From contig CAIUHT010001450.1 of assembly GCA_903898975.1 (NCBI GenBank), positions 1 to 11,044 of the forward strand: 11,044 nucleotides of DNA, written 5' to 3'. The translations under genes and the position numbers were made by a program. Origin of the DNA: an uncultured Planctomycetaceae bacterium. GTDB lineage: Bacteria > Planctomycetota > Planctomycetia > Planctomycetales > Planctomycetaceae. Shown here one piece after another: positions 5,620 through 11,044 of the stretch (position 1 is the stretch's first letter; the number at the start of each line of letters is the position of its first letter). The notes under the pieces are model-generated. The model was given only the letters and a program-made list of their open reading frames with translations. It was not told the DNA's origin and searched no databases.

Positions 5620-7707
5620 TCAATTGCCTCCCGACAAGAGCGCGGTCGAGTAACCCCGCCCCAGGTTCGACAGATCCCGCTGGAAGACAATCTGCGGCGG
5701 CCGTTCCGTCGCATCAATCACGGCTTCCACTCGCGCTGAAACTCCCCCTTCGTCAAAGTAGCCAACAGACTGAACCCGGTAGACATCCCCGCGGGTGGTG
5801 ATGAACTTGTCGAGCTGAACCAACGTCGGCAAATCGGCGATCTGGTACATGAATAGCCACCCGGTGGTCGCCATATCGGCCACTCCGTCGGACGAGTTCA
5901 GCAAAGCCCGCTGTTGCGTAACGATTGCGGCGGCCATCTGCTCATTCATGCCGGGAATACTCATCAGGGTCTCAACGCGGGCCTGATTGATATTGATCCG
6001 ACCCGGGATGAAACGGTCGGGATTGATCGTTAGCACCTCAAACAGTTGTGCGAGATATCCTCTCATGGCCCCCCCATCGGCTTGCCAGGGGCTCGCCAGA
6101 ATGGTGCTGGACCCGTTGATGGTCACCTGAACCTCCGCCCCAATCAGCTCATACAGCGATTGGAGCTGCGCCTTTGCGCCGGCGGTTAGGTCGATTCCGT
6201 TGCGCGTCACCTGTCCTTGAGCCGAAAAGAGGGAATTCGCCGCTGAAGTGAGCGCCTGCTGCGCCCCATTGGCCCCCGCCCCCGGAGAGACTCGAGTCAC
6301 TCCTTGCCCATTGCCCGATTGGGTTGGCTGTACGGTCTGCATCCCACCTGCCGATCCTCCTCCACCGACCTGTCGGGCCGCCGTGGTGGTTGCTCCCTGC
6401 CCACTTGACGGGCGGATGGTCGAGGCACCACCCGCGCCGGCACTGGGGGTTATCGTGGGAAGGCTTCCCGGCTGTGTTGACTGAATAGGCACTGAGCTCC
6501 CCCTTCCTAATTGGCTCCCGCCCCCCCCCCCGCCGCCACTAGACATGGAGCGACTCCCACCGCTCAAACCACCCCCAGAACTTCCAGTTCCTCCCCCGCC
6601 TCCCGTGCCTACCCCTCCTGACCCTCCACTACTACCAGAACCGCCTCCCATCCCTCCGGTGCCCCCCTGCCCACTCCCGTTGGCCGCAACCTGTTGCCCA
6701 GACTGAGTCGTGCTGGCCGGATCCTGATACGGACCGTTCAGGCGGTAGGCCACCAAAAACGTCGCGGCCTCGACTCCCAGGAGGGGCTCAATCTTGTCGT
6801 ACAGTTCGCCAAGCGCGTTCATGTTCGCGTCGATGCGAGACTGGCCATCGACCTGCGAATTCAACTCGCGACTGTAGAGTGTGAGATAGGCGGCCAACCC
6901 GGGGAACAATACCCCGTCCCCGTCGTCCAATGGGGGGGATTTGTCCCCATCGTTCTCGTTTGGGTCGAGTAGCCCATTCCGGTTCACATCTTCTCCGTAG
7001 AGAACATCGGCGGTCAGCCCGCGGACCAGCAGCAGTTCATCGAGAGACTCAAGTGGAGCGTTGCGGGCGGTCAGCCCAAAGGCGGCGTAGTAGTCGTCCT
7101 CGGCACCAAGAGCCCTGGGCGTCTGGTCGGGATCAACGAAATCGAGAATGGCATCCGCCAGGTCTTCGGTCATCCCCGGAAGATACATCAACTGCATCCG
7201 CTGCTGGGTTTCGTCGCCCCCCTGCTCCACCAATGTGTTCAGGTTGATTTTGGACGATTCATCGACAAGGCCAAATCGCACGGGCAGGTCCCCCCCGTTT
7301 TCGGCCGCAGTAAGGACGCTACAGCGTCCCCGCCCTCGAGCCGAGCTGGACTCCCGCAGCAATACTCCCTGGAACAAACCAGGATCGTGGTAGAGTGACT
7401 GCGGGTCGAGTTCCGTACGATCAAGCAGCATGGCCGCAGCCAACTCGACCCCCGAGTCGGCCAGTGCCCGCGCCTGAACCTCGCGGCCAAACGCAGCCGC
7501 CGCCCGGGTCTCCACCACCATGAACTGTGCAAAGGTGTACCCGCCCAGAGCCAGCAGCGCCACCAGAATGGTCACGATCACCAGCACAGAGCCCCGGCGC
7601 GATTTGGCCGGGCCCCGGTTGAAGCGCCACCGACTCAAGCAGCGTCGCTGGCCCGACCGGATGCCACCCGGAACATTCTTCCGCCACCGCGAGATGCGTC
7701 GGGCCAT
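5620..7707 (-). CDS. gspK: T2SS minor pseudopilin GspK, enlarged
   Basis: GspK caps the pseudopilus tip with GspI and GspJ. The 695-residue product has a basic leader, a prepilin cleavage site RRG|SVLVI at 37-44 (mature position 5 is Ile, not Glu, as expected for GspK), and a hydrophobic helix at 41-62. The GspK core follows, with a helix-hairpin-helix (LPGM, 176-179), the segment FVDPDQTPRALGAEDDYY at 190-207, and a 12-residue EF-hand-like loop D240-V-N-R-N-G-L-L-D-P-N-E251. Residues 340-480 are a Gly/Ser-rich then Gly/Thr/Pro-rich linker, including seven glycines encoded across an 11-G tract. A second conserved part follows (GRININQARVETLMSIPGM, 569-587). Usual GspK is near 320 residues; the linker and loop explain most of the excess. 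The ATG at 7707 has AGGGAG six bases upstream and lies 17 bases after the gspJ stop; a longer in-frame start at 7908 would sit inside gspJ. Confidence 0.9.
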   Translation of the reverse strand: MARRISRWRKNVPGGIRSGQRRCLSRWRFNRGPAKSRRGSVLVIVTILVALLALGGYTFAQFMVVETRAAAAFGREVQARALADSGVELAAAMLLDRTELDPQSLYHDPGLFQGVLLRESSSARGRGRCSVLTAAENGGDLPVRFGLVDESSKINLNTLVEQGGDETQQRMQLMYLPGMTEDLADAILDFVDPDQTPRALGAEDDYYAAFGLTARNAPLESLDELLLVRGLTADVLYGEDVNRNGLLDPNENDGDKSPPLDDGDGVLFPGLAAYLTLYSRELNSQVDGQSRIDANMNALGELYDKIEPLLGVEAATFLVAYRLNGPYQDPASTTQSGQQVAANGSGQGGTGGMGGGSGSSGGSGGVGTGGGGGTGSSGGGLSGGSRSMSSGGGGGGGSQLGRGSSVPIQSTQPGSLPTITPSAGAGGASTIRPSSGQGATTTAARQVGGGGSAGGMQTVQPTQSGNGQGVTRVSPGAGANGAQQALTSAANSLFSAQGQVTRNGIDLTAGAKAQLQSLYELIGAEVQVTINGSSTILASPWQADGGAMRGYLAQLFEVLTINPDRFIPGRININQARVETLMSIPGMNEQMAAAIVTQQRALLNSSDGVADMATTGWLFMYQIADLPTLVQLDKFITTRGDVYRVQSVGYFDEGGVSARVEAVIDATERPPQIVFQRDLSNLGRGYSTALLSGGN
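6521..6531 (-). repeat. 11-G homopolymer tract in gspK coding strand
   Basis: The plus strand shows eleven consecutive C at 6521-6531, which is eleven G in gspK, covering codons 393-396 of the polyglycine part of the linker. Homopolymers of this length are prone to slippage during replication; loss or gain of one base would shift the frame and remove the second conserved part of GspK. It is also a likely place for sequencing length errors. Confidence 0.9.
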
Positions 7708-7724
7708 GAGAGTCTCCCTGCGGA

Positions 7725-8615
7725 TTATTGAGTGGCAAGCGTGTCGGTCGCCTTGGCCAATGGCAGGGCAACCACCAGACGAAAGGTTTGAGATCCGGGT
7801 TCTCGCTTGGATGCGGCGAACCCGGGGCGAGAACCACGAGGTGGAGTGGTGACCTCGATGATCACTTCCACCGCCGTGGGCAGCCCACCTAACGAGGAGC
7901 TGTCCCACTCCCTCAACCAGTTGTAGCCATCGAAATAGGCGAACTGCAGCGAGGTGACTTCGGGGGCGACGACCCGGAGACTGTTGGATAGAAAGCCGAT
8001 ATCCCCCTGTGCCTCGGCGATCGAAGACTGCAGACGGTCGTTCTCGAAACGTCCCAATCCGGTAGGGGTGGCAGCGGCAGCCACCGAGTCACCCAACTGA
8101 TAGCCCACCGTCAGCATGTCGCTGGTCCGAACCACTCCCGACATGTCACTACCCAGAGGGGCATAGACGCCGCCACGGGCAGGATTGCTCGTTGTCATTT
8201 TGAGGCTCTGCCAGTCACCCACCAGCCCAGCGATTGCAGCGATCGATTCGAGCGTAGGTTGGGCGGCTCCGATGGCGGCCGCCGATGTTGTCGACGAATC
8301 GCTCTGGGTGGTACCGCCAAACTCGGTCCCCGGGGTGACCGCTGTCGCAGATGGAGCCTGCCCAGGAGTCGTCCCCACAGCGGCAGGATCTGAAGACGGC
8401 GACGCCTGTTCGCCCGGCTTGAAGACAATTCCCCGAAGGTCTGATTCAATCTGGCGGAGCACAGCGCGGGCGATCTGCGCCCGCTCGATCTCCTCCTGCC
8501 CGGTGGTTGAGTATCGCCAGAACAGATCAAGACCAGCGTAAATTCCCGCCAGCAGCAGCACGCTGAGCGAGAGGGCGACCACTAATTCTAGTAGCGAGAA
8601 GCCGCGGCGGCTCAT
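7725..8615 (-). CDS. gspJ: T2SS minor pseudopilin GspJ
   Basis: The 296-residue product begins MSRRG|FSLLELVVAL: a very short leader, prepilin peptidase cleavage after G5, and Glu at mature position 5 (E10), followed by a hydrophobic helix to about residue 32. Residues 42-66 form the amphipathic helix typical of GspJ (…VLRQIESDLRGIVF). Residues 68-125 are an Ala/Ser/Thr/Pro-rich insertion. The beta-rich C-terminal domain runs from about 128 (IAGLVGDWQSL) to the end, including VTSLQFAYFDGYNWLREWD. GspJ assembles with GspI and GspK at the pseudopilus tip. Its ATG shares four bases (ATGA) with the gspI stop, so translation is probably coupled, and gspK follows 17 bases later. Confidence 0.92.
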   Translation of the reverse strand: MSRRGFSLLELVVALSLSVLLLAGIYAGLDLFWRYSTTGQEEIERAQIARAVLRQIESDLRGIVFKPGEQASPSSDPAAVGTTPGQAPSATAVTPGTEFGGTTQSDSSTTSAAAIGAAQPTLESIAAIAGLVGDWQSLKMTTSNPARGGVYAPLGSDMSGVVRTSDMLTVGYQLGDSVAAAATPTGLGRFENDRLQSSIAEAQGDIGFLSNSLRVVAPEVTSLQFAYFDGYNWLREWDSSSLGGLPTAVEVIIEVTTPPRGSRPGFAASKREPGSQTFRLVVALPLAKATDTLATQ

Positions 8616-9208
8616 CGTCCACCTCCCGTTCCCGACCCCGAAGCCGTTCCACCACCTCCGCTTGCCCCCCCGCCCACTCCCGAAGTGGGCGTGCTGGCAC
8701 TCGAACTCTGCATAGCCTCGGCCTCTTCAGCCGCCTGTCGCTCCTGTTCAGCAATTCTCTCGGCAATCAGCGAGCCTGGGTCTCGAAGCATGCGAGTCAA
8801 GTCGAACGAGACACTACCGAGGCTGCTGTTGGCCTGGTGCACAACCTCAACTGTCACGATGTAGAGATCTGTCTGTGGTCCGGAGGAAACCGAGATGTTG
8901 GCGACCCAGGTCGGATCATCTGACAGAAGTTGCTCGTTATCGCCTGAAGCTAGAGGCGCGGCCCCCGAGGCCATCTCGGCCATTTTTGACTCAGCGAGAA
9001 AGACCGCCTGGGTGAGCAGTCGGCTCTTAACCGCCCCACGGCCACCACTAGAGATTAGCTGACCAATCGCGGCGAGCGACGTGACCAGAATCACGAGCGC
9101 CAGCACAACCTCGAACAGGCTGATACCCGCGTTCCGAGCGCCTGAGACTATGCCACAGTGCGATGTGGCCATTCGACGCCGGATCTGGTCTGGGGGGGAG
9201 CGAGTCAT
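8612..9208 (-). CDS. gspI: T2SS minor pseudopilin GspI
   Basis: The 198-residue product has the prepilin signature NAG|ISLFEVVLALVILVTSLAA, with cleavage after G28, Glu at mature position 5 (E33) and a hydrophobic helix at 29-50. The motif LAESKMAEMASG (71-82) and the following beta strands are typical of GspI. After about residue 150 the protein leaves the family pattern: a Glu/Ala-rich helical stretch at 149-165 is followed by a Ser/Gly-rich tail to the end. The ATG overlaps the gspH stop by four bases (ATGA). A second in-frame ATG at codon 13 would shorten the leader to 16 residues; neither start has a clear Shine-Dalgarno match, so coupling to gspH translation favours the overlap start. 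A seven-C run lies in codons 4-6, close to that start. Confidence 0.9.
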   Translation of the reverse strand: MTRSPPDQIRRRMATSHCGIVSGARNAGISLFEVVLALVILVTSLAAIGQLISSGGRGAVKSRLLTQAVFLAESKMAEMASGAAPLASGDNEQLLSDDPTWVANISVSSGPQTDLYIVTVEVVHQANSSLGSVSFDLTRMLRDPGSLIAERIAEQERQAAEEAEAMQSSSASTPTSGVGGGASGGGGTASGSGTGGGR

Positions 9209-9834
9209 GGCTTGTCCGACACGATGACTCCGCCAGTCAGTCCACGGAGTGCGATCACCACCGACCGCGACTCTTGAGGATCGGTGAGCGTGATGGTCTG
9301 ATCGGGCCCGGTCCCATCGGCCTGAAACACGATGGGAGGAGACCAGCTCACAATGGCGAGATCCCGCGCGTCGGGCAGCGCGGAGAACCGAGGCTGCGGA
9401 ATCATCCCCCCACCCATCGTGCCCGTCTCAAGGTCATCAAAAGTGACGCGGCCCGGCAGTTTCCCAGAGGCGACGGGCAGCTGAACCGCCCCTCCCCCCG
9501 AGTCACCCGCGGGTTCGGCGGAAGAATCGCCTGGCAATATGCAGTAGCGTTGCCCGCCCGGCTCAAACCGAAACTGGTAGGGGAGTCCCTGCTCGATCGC
9601 ATGGACTCGCGCCGCCATCAGTCTGATGCGAGCCAGTTCTCCCGATTGAACAAGTTGTTGGCGAGTGCTGAGTCGGCCCAAAGCGGGCCAAGCCAGAGCC
9701 AGCATGATAGAGATCAGCACCAGCACCAGCAGCATTTCGAACAACGTGAACCCTCCCGGACCCCGCTTCGGAAATGACCAAGCGGACGGATGACCACCGG
9801 TAGGAGAGGAACGCTGTGCGATCATGGAAATCAC
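9205..9834 (-). CDS. gspH: T2SS minor pseudopilin GspH
   Basis: The 209-residue product contains the prepilin signature GPGG|FTLFEMLLVLVLISIMLALAW, with cleavage after G28 and Glu at mature position 5 (E33). A long helix continues to about residue 75 (RLSTRQQLVQSGELARIRLMAARVHA, 54-79), then a beta-rich domain with a small Gly/Ser/Ala insertion near 104-115. GspH joins the GspI-J-K tip complex to the GspG shaft. The start is a GTG at 9834 that overlaps the gspG stop by four bases (GTGA); an ATG three codons later (9825) is an alternative. Neither has a good Shine-Dalgarno sequence, which suggests reinitiation by ribosomes finishing gspG. Confidence 0.88.
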   Translation of the reverse strand: MISMIAQRSSPTGGHPSAWSFPKRGPGGFTLFEMLLVLVLISIMLALAWPALGRLSTRQQLVQSGELARIRLMAARVHAIEQGLPYQFRFEPGGQRYCILPGDSSAEPAGDSGGGAVQLPVASGKLPGRVTFDDLETGTMGGGMIPQPRFSALPDARDLAIVSWSPPIVFQADGTGPDQTITLTDPQESRSVVIALRGLTGGVIVSDKP

Positions 9835-10274
9835 ATCTGCTGCCAGTTGGTCACATCGTCAGCCGTATTGGGCTGACGATCGGGACCAGCGGAGTAAATA
9901 TCTGGCTTGTCCACGTTGTTCTGCGCCGGGAACATGTACATCAACTCGTTCCCCCACGCGTCGAGAGGCAGTCGGCCCCCTTTCAGGTATGGTCCCGACC
10001 ACTTGGGGTCGTTGCCCGGATTAGTGATTAGTAGGTCGAGCGACGTCGGATAGTCGCCGTCATGGTCGGTCGCGAAGTAGTCGAGCGCCGACTCCAGCCC
10101 ATGGATCGAAGCCTGTGTGGCCTTGACGTTGGCCTTCTTCTGCTGGCCCAGGAAAGACGGGACGGCGATGGCGGCGATCACGCCAATAATCGCCAGCACA
10201 ATCAGCAGTTCCATCAGGGTGAAGCCCCCGCGGGACAACGAACGGCGGGGGGGACGATGAGCATGGCTCTGCAT
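9831..10274 (-). CDS. gspG: T2SS major pseudopilin GspG
   Basis: The 147-residue product has a 17-residue basic leader and the signature RGG|FTLMELLIVLAIIGVIAAIAVP, cleaved after G17 with Glu at mature position 5 (E22). The C-terminal part carries the hallmark GspG pattern WSGPYLKGGRLPLDAWGNE (92-110) and a calcium-site region (DIYSAGPDRQPNTADDVTNW, 125-144) whose acidic residues match the expected calcium-binding loop. GspG is the main subunit of the pseudopilus that pushes substrates through the secretin. The ATG at 10274 has GAGGAG eight bases upstream, the best ribosome-binding site of the pseudopilin genes; a longer in-frame start at 10367 adds 31 residues without prepilin character. A 301-base gap separates it from gspF, and gspH overlaps its end. 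Confidence 0.95.
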   Translation of the reverse strand: MQSHAHRPPRRSLSRGGFTLMELLIVLAIIGVIAAIAVPSFLGQQKKANVKATQASIHGLESALDYFATDHDGDYPTSLDLLITNPGNDPKWSGPYLKGGRLPLDAWGNELMYMFPAQNNVDKPDIYSAGPDRQPNTADDVTNWQQM

Positions 10275-10575
10275 GGAGTGGACTCCTCTCGGTTTTGGGA
10301 CAAATCCGCCTCGGAGCGGACAGGGTTGGCGATTCGCGGATTCGGGTGTTCGGTGTGCGGGGATCAACTGTTTTGGAGGCCGCGCTGGCTCAGGTCAGTC
10401 CAACTGGCCACACGAAACTGGAGGAGACGCTTTACAGTCAGGCAGCCCGAACAGGTAACGGTCGGGTCGTGGAGAGGGAAACGGGTCTCTGAAGATTAAA
10501 ATGTGCACGATGATCACCGGGCCAGGTCTTCAGCCGCCCCTGCCGGGCGTCCAACCAGTCTTGCCACGCCCGTGT
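10275..10575 (-). other. Gap between gspF and gspG, with hairpins
   Basis: No gene is apparent here. Just after the gspF stop the minus strand has a 7-bp perfect stem, CGGGCGT (10572-10566) with ACGCCCG (10550-10544), around a 15-base loop and without a T run. A smaller 5-bp hairpin, TCCGC/GCGGA at 10305-10320, lies 17 bases upstream of the gspG Shine-Dalgarno sequence. I cannot name a convincing -35/-10 pair. A gap this long inside an otherwise overlapping operon suggests a separate promoter or an RNA processing site that raises gspG output. Confidence 0.45.
10544..10572 (-). terminator. Stem-loop just after gspF, possible attenuator or processing site
   Basis: CGGGCGT and ACGCCCG form a 7-bp perfect, GC-rich stem starting four bases after the gspF TAA, with a 15-base loop and no T run. 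It could act with Rho, stabilise the upstream message, or mark a processing point between platform and pseudopilin mRNA. Confidence 0.3.
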
Positions 10576-11044
10576 TTACCCCAAGGCATCCGAGCCCTGG
10601 AACACCGGCATTAGTAGGGCCAGCATGATGAACGTAATGATCGCCCCCATTACCAGCAACATCAACGGCTCAATCATACGTACCGCGAGATCGAGATCCC
10701 GCATCGTCCGCTGTTCCATGTTGTCAGCAACGTTGATGAGCACCTGCTCAAGGTTGTTGGCCTCTTCGCCCACAGCGATCATCTCAACAACCTCACGGGG
10801 AAAGTGACCACTGGCGGCCAACGGACGGGCCAGCGATTTACCCGACGACACATTGTCGGCGGCCGCTGAAATCGCCTGTCCGAGTACTCGATTGCCCGTC
10901 GCATCCTTGGCGATCCGGAGGGACTGCAGAATGGGCACTCCATTTTTCAACAGGGTCCCCAGCATCCGGCAGAACCGCGAAATGGCTAGATTGCGAACTA
11001 CGGGACCCATCCCCTTAAGCTTCAGCCGCCAGGTGTCGATCGCG
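10576..11044 (-). CDS. gspF: T2SS inner-membrane platform protein GspF, C-terminal part
   Basis: The frame enters from the right edge and gives about 155 residues before the TAA at 10578-10576; the true start lies outside the window. It covers the second GspF/PilC repeat: an amphipathic start (VRNLAISRFCRMLGTLLKNGVPILQSL), the conserved segment ISAAADNVSSGKSLARPL, the motif VVEMIAVGEEANNLEQVL, and a C-terminal membrane helix rich in Leu/Ile/Met (about 10600-10660) ending MPVFQGSDALG. GspF is the polytopic membrane hub that couples the GspE ATPase to pseudopilus growth. The family is usually near 400 residues, so a bit more than a third is visible. Confidence 0.93.
   Translation of the reverse strand, partial: AIDTWRLKLKGMGPVVRNLAISRFCRMLGTLLKNGVPILQSLRIAKDATGNRVLGQAISAAADNVSSGKSLARPLAASGHFPREVVEMIAVGEEANNLEQVLINVADNMEQRTMRDLDLAVRMIEPLMLLVMGAIITFIMLALLMPVFQGSDALG

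Noticed and set aside
6520..6700. Gly/Ser-rich repeats as a separate repeat array or CRISPR-like element
   Set aside because: There are no regular direct repeats or spacers at the DNA level; it is an in-frame low-complexity linker of gspK.
7708..7908. A 67-codon N-terminal extension of gspK
   Set aside because: It would overlap gspJ almost throughout, and the start at 7707 has a good Shine-Dalgarno sequence and a normal prepilin leader.
9163..9777. A 204-codon plus-strand open frame opposite gspH
   Set aside because: It is a shadow of gspH; the protein is rich in Arg/His/Gln with no domain.

Overview
The window looks like a chromosomal segment from a GC-rich bacterium, most likely a member of the Planctomycetota. 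That is an inference from gene content: a secreted cytochrome c/FG-GAP repeat protein of a kind common in that phylum, and a type II secretion (T2SS) pseudopilus operon whose subunits carry long Gly/Ser/Pro/Ala-rich insertions and a GspK with a calcium-loop-like insert. Nothing here fixes a genus.

Layout. Positions 1-312 hold an unresolved left edge, with at least one plausible minus-strand gene start running off the window. Positions 313-1947 (+) encode an exported protein with one c-type heme motif followed by six FG-GAP/VCBS-type calcium repeats. Positions 1948-2315 are a convergent intergenic region with a strong stem-loop and an in-frame, coding-like continuation of the neighbouring secretion gene beyond its stop. 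From 2316 to the right edge everything is on the minus strand and reads right to left: gspF (partial), a 301-base gap, gspG, gspH, gspI, gspJ, gspK, a 297-base gap with an intrinsic terminator and a short leader-like ORF, then gspL and a gspM-like gene.

How it works together. GspF is the inner-membrane platform protein. GspG is the major pseudopilin, GspH/I/J/K are the minor pseudopilins of the pseudopilus tip, and GspL plus the GspM-like protein link platform to periplasm. G/H/I/J are joined by 4-base start-stop overlaps and K follows J by 17 bases, so G-K is one translationally coupled unit. L and the M-like gene form a second unit (4-base gap) behind the terminator. The M-like protein also carries, after a poly-proline linker, a domain resembling GspC/PilP, so it may do two jobs. 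No gspD, gspE or prepilin peptidase gene is visible.

The points most worth a second look are the in-frame continuation past the gspM stop, an 11-G homopolymer inside gspK, the M-C type fusion, the EF-hand-like loop in GspK, and the terminator plus leader ORF before gspL. I do not see an entirely new system; the window is mainly an unusual, lineage-specific version of T2SS.
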